Below are positions 1 to 7,390 of a stretch of 9,731 nucleotides of DNA, in pieces. The stretch lies in the NCBI GenBank assembly GCA_964611585.1, contig CAZTAK010000081.1:1-9731 (forward strand), written 5' to 3'. The position numbers and the translations under genes were made by a program. The DNA comes from CAZTAK01 sp964611585 (lineage in GTDB: Bacteria; Pseudomonadota; Alphaproteobacteria; SHVP01). Each line of letters starts with the position of its first letter. Within the stretch, counting starts at the first letter, position 1. Under the pieces are notes generated by a model, which was not told the DNA's origin, searched no databases, and saw only the letters and a list, made by a program, of their open reading frames with translations.

Positions 1-53
1 ACACGCGCTCCCACCCCGCAGTCGCCGACCTTGGACCTTGAATTCACGGCGAA

Positions 54-82
54 TTGAACTATATGTCGAACAAGTATATATT
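54..82 (+). promoter_or_regulatory. Candidate sigma70-like promoter of the padR-efflux operon
   Basis: TTGAAC (54-59) lies exactly 17 bp upstream of TATATT (77-82). The two boxes match the sigma70 consensus at 4 of 6 and 5 of 6 positions. They sit in a strongly AT-rich patch (about 52-100) within otherwise GC-rich DNA. Transcription would start near base 89, giving a leader of roughly 37 nt before the ATG at 126. A second small inverted repeat, AATTC-N5-GAATT (41-55), touches the -35 box. The assignment rests on motif and spacing only. Confidence 0.6.
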
Positions 83-94
83 AAATCGATATAC
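74..94. promoter_or_regulatory. Candidate PadR operator: GTATAT-N9-ATATAC inverted repeat
   Basis: A perfect 6-bp inverted repeat (74-79 and 89-94, 9-bp spacer) covers the -10 box and the expected transcription start of the promoter at 54-82. PadR-family proteins bind AT-rich dyads as dimers and commonly repress their own promoter. A dyad in this position directly before a padR gene is therefore a good operator candidate. A nested AATCG-N5-CGATT repeat (84-98) overlaps it. That the adjacent PadR protein binds here is inference. Confidence 0.55.
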
Positions 95-125
95 GATTAA
101 GGGCTGGTTTGAGGGAGTTCGCACG

Positions 126-719
126 ATGAATGTCCGATCCATATGCCTCGCTGTGCTTTCGATGGGCGACGCGACGGGCTACGAAATCAAGAAGGTGACG
201 GAAGGCCCTCTGCAACAGCTTTTCGACGCCAGCTTTGGCTCGATCTATGCGGGACTCACGCGGTTGACCGAAGACGGTCTCGTCACCTGCGCCGCGCAAT
301 CGCAAAGCGGCAAGCCCGACAAGAAGGTTTACAGCCTCACCCAGGCCGGACGGGCGGCCCTCTTGGATACCCTGACACCGCTTCCCGGACCGGATCGAAT
401 GCGCTCCGAGTTTTTGTTTACGATGCTTTTTGCGCACCTGCTGTCACCGACCCACATCAGCGGCGTGATCGAGCATCGGCTCGAGATCTACCGGAATCTT
501 CTGGAGGCGCTGGAATCGGGGGCGCTGGCGGCGCTGCTCGGCGACTTCGGCGACCCGGCGGCGACGGCGTTCGTCTCCGGCTATGGCGCGGCCATGATCC
601 GCGCCTCCCTTGCCTACGTCGAGGAAAACCGCCATCTGGTGGAAAGCGCAGCATTGCTTGGCGGGGGGCGGTTGTCCGTGCCCGTCGAAAAGACGCCGGC
701 CGTGGGTGACCCGTCATGA
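126..719 (+). CDS. PadR-family transcriptional regulator of the efflux operon
   Basis: A 197-residue DNA-binding regulator, probably a repressor of its own operon. Residues 1-80 form the PadR winged helix-turn-helix, with the recognition-helix stretch GSIYAGLTRLTEDGLV at 38-53 and the wing GKPDKKVYSLTQAGR at 62-76. Residues 90-180 are helical, as in the C-terminal dimerisation domain of longer PadR proteins. The start at ATG 126 is preferred because GAGGGAG (111-117) lies 8 nt upstream and the PadR fold begins at once. The open frame extends upstream to a TTG at 54, but that is the -35 box. The stop overlaps the adaptor's ATG (ATGA, 716-719), so the two are translationally coupled. PadR genes beside adaptor/RND pairs are, from recall, a recurring alphaproteobacterial arrangement. 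The inducer cannot be read from the sequence. Confidence 0.92.
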   Translation: MNVRSICLAVLSMGDATGYEIKKVTEGPLQQLFDASFGSIYAGLTRLTEDGLVTCAAQSQSGKPDKKVYSLTQAGRAALLDTLTPLPGPDRMRSEFLFTMLFAHLLSPTHISGVIEHRLEIYRNLLEALESGALAALLGDFGDPAATAFVSGYGAAMIRASLAYVEENRHLVESAALLGGGRLSVPVEKTPAVGDPS

Positions 720-1801
720 TTCGATCCGTCCTGATTTCGCTGCTGCTGGCCCTTGCGGTCGCCGCCTGGATTTTCTCGGGCACGTTCGGTGCCGACCCGC
801 GGGCCGACGCCGCCAACACGCCGACGGCCGAGAATGCGTCGCTGAAAATCGAACCGGTCCTGGTCCGCACCCGGTCGATGACGGCCGAACACCACGTCCG
901 CGACGTGGTGTTGCGGGGCCGTACCGAAGCCAAACGCTGGGTCGATGTCCAGGCCGAGACCGGCGGACGTCTGGTTTCGATTCTGGTACAGAAAGGAGAC
1001 TCGGTACGCGAGGGTCAGGTGCTCGTGCGCATCGACATGGACGATCGCGAAGCCCGGCTGGCCGAGGCGCTGGCCCGGGTCAACCAGCGCCAGCTTGAGT
1101 ACGACGCCGCCGAGCAGCTGAACGAGCGCGGCTACCGGTCAGACACCAAGTTGGCGGCGGCCGCAGCAGAACTCGACCGCGCCATCGCCTCTCAAACCCA
1201 GGTCGAAATCGACATCGCCAATACCGAAATCCGCGCGCCCTTCGCGGGCCGCGTCGAAGAACGCAACGCTGAACTGGGCTATGTTGTGGGCGCCGGTTCG
1301 ACCGTCGCCCGGATCGTCGATCAGGACCCCTACCTGTTGGTGGGCCATGTTTCGGAACGCGACGTGCACCTGATCAGCGTTGGCGATTCGGCACGGGCAA
1401 CCCTGATCAACGAGCAAACCGTCACCGGCGAAGTGTCCTTCGTCGCCACCACCGCCAACCCACAGACCCGCACCTTCCGAGTCGAGATCGTCGTGCCCAA
1501 CCGCGACGGCACGCTGCGTGATGGATTGACCAGCGAGATTCGTATCCCGGTGGAAAGCCGCATGGCGCACCTGGTGAGCCCGTCGATCCTGACGCTGAAC
1601 GACGATGGTGAACTTGGGGTACGCATGGTGGTCAACGGCGACAGGGTGCAGTTCACGCAGATCGAGATCGTCGGTGACGGGCCCGACGGCATGTGGCTGA
1701 CCGGCCTGCCCGAAACCGCCGAAGTTATCGTGGTGGGGCAGGATTTCGTCCGCGACGGCGACCGGGTCCGGGTCTCGAACGAAGACGCACCCGCCTCGTG
1801 A
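716..1801 (+). CDS. RND efflux periplasmic adaptor (membrane fusion protein)
   Basis: A 361-residue adaptor that would link the RND pump encoded next to an outer-membrane channel. Residues 5-21 are a hydrophobic N-terminal anchor or signal; there is no lipobox cysteine. The first lipoyl half follows at about 72-107 (ETGGRLVSILVQKGDSVREG). A short alpha-helical hairpin lies at 108-170, then the second lipoyl half at 171-200 (TEIRAPFAGRVEERN), a beta-barrel at about 205-280 (QTRTFRVEIVVPN) and a membrane-proximal domain to about 355. The order matches the HlyD/AcrA family and the length is normal. It starts by overlapping the padR stop (ATGA) and ends by overlapping the pump's GTG (GTGA), so all three genes are probably one translationally coupled transcript. 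Substrate specificity cannot be inferred. Confidence 0.93.
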   Translation: MIRSVLISLLLALAVAAWIFSGTFGADPRADAANTPTAENASLKIEPVLVRTRSMTAEHHVRDVVLRGRTEAKRWVDVQAETGGRLVSILVQKGDSVREGQVLVRIDMDDREARLAEALARVNQRQLEYDAAEQLNERGYRSDTKLAAAAAELDRAIASQTQVEIDIANTEIRAPFAGRVEERNAELGYVVGAGSTVARIVDQDPYLLVGHVSERDVHLISVGDSARATLINEQTVTGEVSFVATTANPQTRTFRVEIVVPNRDGTLRDGLTSEIRIPVESRMAHLVSPSILTLNDDGELGVRMVVNGDRVQFTQIEIVGDGPDGMWLTGLPETAEVIVVGQDFVRDGDRVRVSNEDAPAS

Positions 1802-4800
1802 AAGCGTTGATCGATGCGGCGCTCGACCGCTCGCGCATGGTGCTTCTGGCGTTAGCGCTCATTCTGGCGGCTGGCGTGGCGACCTACATTGACATCCCCA
1901 AGGAAGCCGCGCCCGACGTCGACATCCCGTTCATCTATGTCTCCGTTGCTCACGAAGGAATTTCGCCGATCGATGCCGAACGCCTGCTGGTGCGGCCACT
2001 GGAGCAGGAGCTGCGCTCGATCGAGGGTGTGAATACGATGACGGCGACGGCAGCGGAAGGGTTCGCCTCGGTGCTGCTCGAATTTGATGCCGGGTTCGAT
2101 GCCGATCAGGCGCTTTCGGATGTACGCGAAAAGACCCAACTCGCCGAGAAGGAGTTGCCCGACGATAGCAAAGAACCCAAAGTCACCGAAGTTACTACCG
2201 GCGCTTTTCCGGTGCTGGTAGCAACATTGTCTGGTTCGGTGCCGGAACGGACGCTGTTCCGCCTCGCCCGCAATCTCAAAGAGGCGATTGAGACGCTGCC
2301 AACGGTGCTCGCAGCCAACATCAGCGGCGACCGCGAAGAGGTCCTCGAGGTTATCGTCGAACCCCTGCTGCTCGAAAGCTACAACATCTCCAACCAGGAA
2401 CTTGTCAACGCCGTCAATCTGAATAACCAACTTGTGGCCGCGGGCGCGCTCGACACCGGCCAAGGCCGGTTTTCAGTAAAAGTGCCGGGTCTGTTCGAGG
2501 CTGCCAGCGACGTTCTCAATCTGCCGATCAAGGTCGCCGGTGACGGCGTGGTCACCTTGGCCGACGTCACCTCCGTGCGCCGGACGTTCAAAGACGCCAT
2601 CTCGATTGCGCGTGTGAACGGCCAGCCGGCGGTCGCACTGGAAATCACCAAGCGTGTCGGCACCAACATCATCGAGAACAACTTCGGCGTTCGCGAGATG
2701 GTACGGCAGGTCAGCGCGACCTGGCCCGAGGGCGTGACGGTCACCTTTAACCAGGACCAGTCGGAATTCACCATCAATCTTCTGGGCGACCTGCAAAACA
2801 ACATCATCACCGCAATCATCCTTGTGATGATCGTCGTTGTCGGCGCGCTGGGCTTGCACAGCGCGGGCCTGGTCGGGATCGCGATCCCGGGCTCATTCCT
2901 GTTCGGTATTCTGGTTCTGTCGCTTGCCGGCATGACCATGAATATGGTTGTCATATTCGGTTTGATTTTGGCGGTCGGGATGCTGGTGGACGGCGCCATC
3001 GTCGTGACCGAATTCGCGGACCGGCGCATGGCCGAGGGCACACCGCGGCGCACCGCCTATGCCGCCGCCGCCAAACGCATGGCTTGGCCGATAATCTCTT
3101 CGACCGCGACCACGCTGGCGGCGTTCATGCCGCTACTGTTCTGGCCCGGCATGGTCGGCAAGTTCATGATCTTTCTTCCGGTGACGCTGATTGGCACCCT
3201 GTCGGGGTCGCTGCTGATGGCACTAATCTTCGTGCCGACGCTTGGCGGGGTCATCGGCCGCCCCGGCAGCATTACGCCCAGGGCGGTCGCGCGCCTCAAA
3301 GCCGGCGAGACCGGAGATATCAACGCGATCGGCGGCTTTACCGGCGCGTACCTCCGGGTGCTGCGGTTCTTCATCGCGCGGCCGTTTCCGGTGCTGGTCG
3401 GCGCCATCGGCTTGATGGTTGCGGTCTACTGGTCTTACGCGCAGCAGGGCGCCGGTGTGATCTTCTTTCCCAATGTCGATCCCGACAACGCGCGTGTTCT
3501 GGTACATGCCCGCGGCAATCTGTCGATCGAGGAGAAAGACGCGCTGGTGCACGACGTCGAACGGCGCATCCTGCGCATTCCGGGTATCGAAACGGTGTAT
3601 GCCCGCACCGGAGCGGGGGGATTTGGCCCGGCCAACGCCGCCGACGTCGTCGGCTCAATCTATCTCGAATTTCTGGACTGGGAACTACGCCGGCCGGCCG
3701 TGGAAATCCTCACCCAAGTTCGCCGCGAGACGGCCGACATCGCCGGTGTTCGCATCGAGACGCGCGAGGCCGAAATGGGCCCGCCAACGGGCAAGGCGAT
3801 TCGGATTCAGCTGAGCTCGCGCGATGCGGTGCTGCTTGACGAGGCGGTCGACAAGATCCGGTTCGCCATTCGCGATGTCGTAGGACTGATTGATCTCGAG
3901 GATAGCCGGCCGATCCCTGGCATCGAATGGCAGCTCGAAGTCGATCGCGCCCAGGCCGGCCGTTTCGGCGCCGACATCCTCTCCATCGGCAACGTGATCA
4001 AACTGGTGACCAATGGCATCCGCGTCGGCGAATACCGGCCCGACGACGCCGACGAGGAAGTCGATATCCGCTTCCGTTTCCCCGTCAGCGCCCGCAGCAT
4101 CGAAGAACTCGACCAACTCCGGATTCTGACGCCGAACGGCCAGGTGCCGATCGGCAATTTCGTCAAACGCTCGGCTCGACCCAAGACCGGAACCATCGAA
4201 CGCGTAGACGGGTTTCGGGTTCTGCGAATCGAGTCCGAAGTGCTGCCGGGCTTCCTGCCCGACACCTTGGTGCGCGAAATCAAGGCGATCCTCGAAGGGC
4301 TCGAGCTCGATCCGCATGTGCGGCTCACCTTCAAGGGTCAGGACGAAGAACAGGCCGCCGCCACCGAATTCCTCAGCAGGGCGTTCGCCGTCGCGTTATT
4401 CGTCATGGCGATCATTCTGGTCACTCAATTCAACAGCTTCTACCATGCGTTCTTGATTTTGACCGCCGTGGTCCTGTCGACGGTCGGCGTCCTGATCGGC
4501 CTGCTGGTCACCGGCCAACCTTTCGGCATCGTCATGACGGGGGTCGGCATTATTACGCTTGCCGGCATTGTGGTGAACAACAACATTGTGTTGATCGACA
4601 CCTATGCGATTCTGCGCCGATCTGGCACGGAGGCGATCGAGGCAATCCTGCGCACCGGCGCACAGCGCCTGCGTCCGGTCTTGTTGACGGCAATTACCAC
4701 CGTCGTCGGCCTGATGCCAATGGTGACCGGCGTCGGCATCGATTTCGTAACCCGCGAAGTGACCCTGGGCGCGCCGTCCACGCAATGGTGGGCCTCGCTC

Positions 4801-4956
4801 GCCACCGCCGTGGCCTTCGGCCTTACGTTTGCAACAGTGCTGACGTTGATCGTGACGCCCAGTCTGCTCGCGCTCGGTTACAACGCCTCGCAATCGGTGG
4901 GCCGGTTCCGGGACCGCCGCGTGCGGCGGCGCGGTATCCCCGCCCCCGCCGAATAG
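1798..4956 (+). CDS. RND-family inner-membrane efflux transporter (AcrB/HAE-like)
   Basis: A 1052-residue proton-driven RND pump, close to AcrB in length. It has TM1 at about 14-31, a first periplasmic domain, TM2-TM6 at about 336-483, TM7 at about 531-548, a second periplasmic domain, and TM8-TM12 from about 863 onward. The start is GTG 1798, overlapping the adaptor stop; an upstream in-frame ATG at 1693 would add an Arg/Pro-rich stretch read out of frame from the adaptor gene. The TM4 relay segment reads GMLVDGAIVV. Asp398 is kept, but the second Asp of AcrB (D408) is Gly399. In TM10 (GIVVNNNIVLID) Asn927 stands where AcrB has Lys940. These variants occur in a known RND subgroup, as I recall, so the pump need not be inactive. 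No outer-membrane factor gene is adjacent. The next gene is convergent, 8 bp away. Confidence 0.94.
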   Translation: MKALIDAALDRSRMVLLALALILAAGVATYIDIPKEAAPDVDIPFIYVSVAHEGISPIDAERLLVRPLEQELRSIEGVNTMTATAAEGFASVLLEFDAGFDADQALSDVREKTQLAEKELPDDSKEPKVTEVTTGAFPVLVATLSGSVPERTLFRLARNLKEAIETLPTVLAANISGDREEVLEVIVEPLLLESYNISNQELVNAVNLNNQLVAAGALDTGQGRFSVKVPGLFEAASDVLNLPIKVAGDGVVTLADVTSVRRTFKDAISIARVNGQPAVALEITKRVGTNIIENNFGVREMVRQVSATWPEGVTVTFNQDQSEFTINLLGDLQNNIITAIILVMIVVVGALGLHSAGLVGIAIPGSFLFGILVLSLAGMTMNMVVIFGLILAVGMLVDGAIVVTEFADRRMAEGTPRRTAYAAAAKRMAWPIISSTATTLAAFMPLLFWPGMVGKFMIFLPVTLIGTLSGSLLMALIFVPTLGGVIGRPGSITPRAVARLKAGETGDINAIGGFTGAYLRVLRFFIARPFPVLVGAIGLMVAVYWSYAQQGAGVIFFPNVDPDNARVLVHARGNLSIEEKDALVHDVERRILRIPGIETVYARTGAGGFGPANAADVVGSIYLEFLDWELRRPAVEILTQVRRETADIAGVRIETREAEMGPPTGKAIRIQLSSRDAVLLDEAVDKIRFAIRDVVGLIDLEDSRPIPGIEWQLEVDRAQAGRFGADILSIGNVIKLVTNGIRVGEYRPDDADEEVDIRFRFPVSARSIEELDQLRILTPNGQVPIGNFVKRSARPKTGTIERVDGFRVLRIESEVLPGFLPDTLVREIKAILEGLELDPHVRLTFKGQDEEQAAATEFLSRAFAVALFVMAIILVTQFNSFYHAFLILTAVVLSTVGVLIGLLVTGQPFGIVMTGVGIITLAGIVVNNNIVLIDTYAILRRSGTEAIEAILRTGAQRLRPVLLTAITTVVGLMPMVTGVGIDFVTREVTLGAPSTQWWASLATAVAFGLTFATVLTLIVTPSLLALGYNASQSVGRFRDRRVRRRGIPAPAE
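4914..4929. repeat. GC-rich inverted repeat at the end of the RND gene
   Basis: CCGCCGC-GT-GCGGCGG is a perfect inverted repeat just inside the 3' end of the pump gene, about 27 bp before its stop and close to the convergent exporter gene. It could fold into a 6-bp stem with a 4-nt loop in either transcript. There is no T-tract on either side, so it is not a classical intrinsic terminator. It may simply reflect Arg codons (RDRRVRRRG) in GC-rich DNA. Confidence 0.3.
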
Positions 4957-4964
4957 AGGCGCCG

Positions 4965-6818
4965 TTAGGTGTCTTCCATCACTTCGTTCAGTAGACGCTG
5001 GTGTTCCGCCGCTTCTTGCTGGCGCGCCCACATCTGCGCGTAATGGCCCTGCCGCGCCAGTAGCGTGCGGTGGTCTCCGCGCTCGATGACGCGGCCCCCG
5101 TCGAAAACCAGTATCTCGTCCGCGTCCACCACCGTGGACAGGCGATGGGCAATGGTGATTGTCGTCCGGTCGGATGAAATTTCCTGCAGGCTTGCCTGAA
5201 TCTCTTTTTCGGTCTTGGAATCGAGCGCCGACGTCGCCTCGTCGAAGACCAATATCCGCGGCCGCTTGAGGATTGCTCGCGCAATCGCCACCCGCTGTTT
5301 CTCGCCGCCCGATATTTTCAACCCGCGCTCGCCGACAACGGTTTCGTAGCCATCCGGAAGGCTGACGACGAAATCGTGAATCCGGGCGAGTTTCGCCGCC
5401 TCGATGATTTCTGATTCGGGCGCATCGACGCGACCATACTGGATGTTGTAACGGATCGTGTCGTTGAAGAGCACCGTATCCTGGGGCACGATGCCGATGG
5501 CGCTCCGCAATGAATCCTGTGTCACGTCGCGAATGTCCTGCCCGTCGATCAGAACGCGGCCCGCAGCGACATCGTAGAAGCGGTACAGAATTCGCGAGAT
5601 CGTTGATTTCCCGGCGCCGGTATGGCCGACGACCGCGACGGTCGTTCCCGGCTCGGCACTGAACGAGACCCCGCGCAGGATGGCGCGCCGGCTGTCGTAC
5701 TCGAAGTCGACATTTTCGAACACGACTTCGCCGCCGTTGATGACCAGTGGCCTGGCGTTCGGACGGTCTTCGATTTCGGGCGCAATCGCCAACAGATCGA
5801 ACATCTTTTCCATATCGACGAGCGATTGTTTGATTTCGCGGTAGACGAAGCCGAGGAAATTTAGCGGCTGGTAAAGCTGCATCAGGATCGTGTTGACGAG
5901 GACGAAATCGCCGACCGTCATCGAGCCGTCGATTACGCCCTGTGCGGCGATCACCATGACCCCCACCACCCCGACGCCAACCAGGATGCCCTGGCCCACG
6001 TTCATCAGAGCGAGGGTGGTGTGGCTGGTGACGGTGGCTGATTCGTAAGATTCCAGCGAACGATCGAAACGCGCGGCCTCGTGGCCTTCGTTGCCGAAAT
6101 ATTTGACGGTCTCGTAGTTGACCAGGCTATCGACTGCCTTGGTCATTGCTTCCGAATCGGCGCGGTTCATTTCGCGCCGGAATTTGATTCGCCACTCCGT
6201 CACAAGCATCGTGAACGCTACATAGGTCGCGACCGACAGGAACGTAATCGCCCCGATCCAGACCGTGTAGTTGACCAGCAGCACCGTGCAAACCAACCCA
6301 ATCTCGAACAGGGTCGGCGCAATGTTGAACACCGTAAAATTGAGGATGAACTGAATCGCCTTGGCGCCGCGTTCGATCACCCGCGACAGGCCGCCGGTCT
6401 GCTTGTCGAGGTGGAACCGTAAGCTGAGGCGGTGGAGGTGCTGAAAAGTCGCCAGCGCGGCACCGCGAATTGCGTGCTGCGCCACTTTGATGAAGACGGC
6501 ATCGCGCAATTGGCCGAACGCCTGCGAAGCCACCCGCGCCAGGCCATAGGCCAGAATGAACCCCAGCGGAAGCGCAATCATAGGATCGGTTTCGCCGGTC
6601 AGGGCATCGACGGCGCCTTTGTAAAGAAAAGGCACATAGACGATCGATACTTTCGCCGCCACAAGCAACGCGACCGAAACCACCACCCGCCATTTGAGAT
6701 CGAACCGCCCCTTCGGCCACAAATACGGCAGCAGTCCCCGAATCGCTCGGAGGTGACCGCCGCTTCGCGAGGTCGTATCGGCGCTGTAGCCAAGTTTATT
6801 TGAGGCGGGATGACGCAA
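4965..6818 (-). CDS. atm1: Atm1/ABCB7-type ABC exporter (fused membrane and ATPase domains)
   Basis: A 617-residue half-transporter that would dimerise in the inner membrane and export glutathione-linked compounds, as Atm1-family proteins do in iron-sulfur and heavy-metal handling. Six membrane segments lie within about 44-325. The ATPase domain has Walker A GHTGAGKST (398-406), Q-loop Q446, signature ISGGEKQ (502-508), Walker B ILVFDE with catalytic E527, and H-loop H558. Atm1 hallmarks are FTVFNIAPTLFEI (161-173) and NYETVKYFGNE (234-244). Y199, R210, R214, N273, Q276 and G323 fall, with a constant offset of 4, on glutathione-contact positions I recall for the Novosphingobium homologue NaAtm1. 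The only workable start is TTG at 6818: the frame is closed by a stop at 6849-6851, and no ATG or GTG lies between. I see no clear ribosome binding site. Confidence 0.93.
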   Translation of the reverse strand: MRHPASNKLGYSADTTSRSGGHLRAIRGLLPYLWPKGRFDLKWRVVVSVALLVAAKVSIVYVPFLYKGAVDALTGETDPMIALPLGFILAYGLARVASQAFGQLRDAVFIKVAQHAIRGAALATFQHLHRLSLRFHLDKQTGGLSRVIERGAKAIQFILNFTVFNIAPTLFEIGLVCTVLLVNYTVWIGAITFLSVATYVAFTMLVTEWRIKFRREMNRADSEAMTKAVDSLVNYETVKYFGNEGHEAARFDRSLESYESATVTSHTTLALMNVGQGILVGVGVVGVMVIAAQGVIDGSMTVGDFVLVNTILMQLYQPLNFLGFVYREIKQSLVDMEKMFDLLAIAPEIEDRPNARPLVINGGEVVFENVDFEYDSRRAILRGVSFSAEPGTTVAVVGHTGAGKSTISRILYRFYDVAAGRVLIDGQDIRDVTQDSLRSAIGIVPQDTVLFNDTIRYNIQYGRVDAPESEIIEAAKLARIHDFVVSLPDGYETVVGERGLKISGGEKQRVAIARAILKRPRILVFDEATSALDSKTEKEIQASLQEISSDRTTITIAHRLSTVVDADEILVFDGGRVIERGDHRTLLARQGHYAQMWARQQEAAEHQRLLNEVMEDT

Positions 6819-6863
6819 GACGGCACGCTGGTAATGTGAGACGACGCACTAAAGCCAAGGATT

Positions 6864-6915
6864 GGGGTCGGGGTCTTTACCCGATGCTAGGAGTGTTTAC
6901 CCGATGTTAAGAGTG
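6864..6915. repeat. 20-bp tandem direct repeat in the divergent intergenic region
   Basis: Two head-to-tail 20-bp copies, TTTACCCGATGCTAGGAGTG (6876-6895) and 6896-6915, differ at only two positions (C6887/T6907 and G6890/A6910), giving 18 of 20 identity. They are immediately preceded by a tandem hexamer, GGGGTC twice (6864-6875). They lie 46 bp or more upstream of both the TTG of the minus-strand exporter and the ATG of the plus-strand small gene. The 20-bp period places both copies on about the same helix face, as in paired regulator sites. A regulatory role is inference. Confidence 0.6.
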
Positions 6916-6916
6916 A

Positions 6917-6933
6917 ACGTAGTCATGATACGT
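6917..6933. promoter_or_regulatory. Inverted repeat ACGTA-N7-TACGT, operator-like
   Basis: ACGTA (6917-6921) and TACGT (6929-6933) form a perfect 5-bp inverted repeat around GTCATGA, which itself contains the palindrome TCATGA. It starts one base after the 20-bp tandem repeat and ends 28 bp before the ATG at 6962. The position suits an operator for the small plus-strand gene. A 5-bp dyad could also arise by chance. Confidence 0.3.
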
Positions 6934-6961
6934 AGGAATTCGAGGGTGAGGACTGGAAGAA

Positions 6962-7378
6962 ATGGACACTGCGGAAATCGATACATCCAACGCTGGCGGC
7001 AAACGGCGTCCTGGTGCGCCCGGAAGCGGCACCGCGCTCAACCTCCCGTGTGAATTCCAATTCAATTGTTATGGTCTTTCCTTCCGCGCCCTCGCCCGGG
7101 ATCGTTCCGACGATGCGGTCATTGAATTTTGGGCCGACGCCGGACCGTTGCCCTACACGGCGGAAAACTCGGAGGCGCGGCGCCGTCTACAGGTCTTGTT
7201 GCGTGCGCTCCGGCGCGAATATCCTGGCCGCGTTGAGGTCGGCCCCAACCAGCGTCTGATCCTGGCGGGCGAGGCAAGCGCATCGTCGCCGCTGACCGCA
7301 CTAGGCGTATTTCAAGGCGCCACCCGATACCTGCTCGGCACGCGCGAACTGATCGCCTTGCTGCGACGGCAGTTCTGA
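6962..7378 (+). CDS. Hypothetical protein, 138 aa, unrecognised
   Basis: I do not recognise this protein. The start at ATG 6962 has GAGGA (6948-6952) 9 nt upstream. Residues 1-28 are Gly/Ala/Arg/Pro-rich and probably disordered. A compact domain follows at about 29-138. It starts with a strand-like segment (PCEFQFNCYGLSFRALA) containing two cysteines (C30, C36), then an acidic stretch (DDAVIEFWADAGPLPYTAE), an Arg-rich helix (SEARRRLQVLLRALRREYPG, 70-89), a short strand (RLILAGE) and a C-terminal helix ending in LIALLRRQF. No signal peptide or membrane segment is visible, so it is probably cytoplasmic. GC-rich third codon positions and a sound ribosome binding site support a real gene. It is divergent from the Atm1 exporter and convergent with the LysM gene, 12 bp away. 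No function is assigned. Confidence 0.8.
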   Translation: MDTAEIDTSNAGGKRRPGAPGSGTALNLPCEFQFNCYGLSFRALARDRSDDAVIEFWADAGPLPYTAENSEARRRLQVLLRALRREYPGRVEVGPNQRLILAGEASASSPLTALGVFQGATRYLLGTRELIALLRRQF

Positions 7379-7390
7379 AGCACGGCTTGC

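Noticed and set aside
1..53. Remnant of an upstream gene
   Set aside because: No reading frame with coding character is visible; the segment looks like intergenic sequence leading into the promoter.
54..125. N-terminal extension of PadR from a TTG at 54
   Set aside because: The extension coincides with the promoter and operator-like dyad, has no ribosome binding site, and does not resemble PadR N-termini; ATG 126 has a good site.
1693..1797. Upstream ATG start for the RND pump
   Set aside because: It would add 35 Arg/Pro-rich residues read from within the adaptor gene in another frame; GTG 1798 gives a normal N-terminus and the GTGA overlap.
1852..2463. Antisense open frame within the pump gene; similar ones lie under most genes here
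   Set aside because: It mirrors the codon bias of the true gene and shows no ribosome binding site or recognisable fold.
3084..4994. Long open frames of 250-355 codons overlapping the RND gene on the same strand
   Set aside because: They are rich in Arg, Gly and His with no domain signals, which is what alternate frames of GC-rich coding DNA give.
6884..6910. Eight-codon reading frame (ATG to TAA) across the tandem repeat, as a possible leader peptide
   Set aside because: It has no ribosome binding site and no regulatory codon pattern; it arises from ATG triplets inside the repeat unit.
7379..7390. Terminator in the 12-bp gap between convergent genes
   Set aside because: Only a 4-bp AAGC-ACG-GCTT stem just before 7391 is visible, with no T-run; too weak to call.
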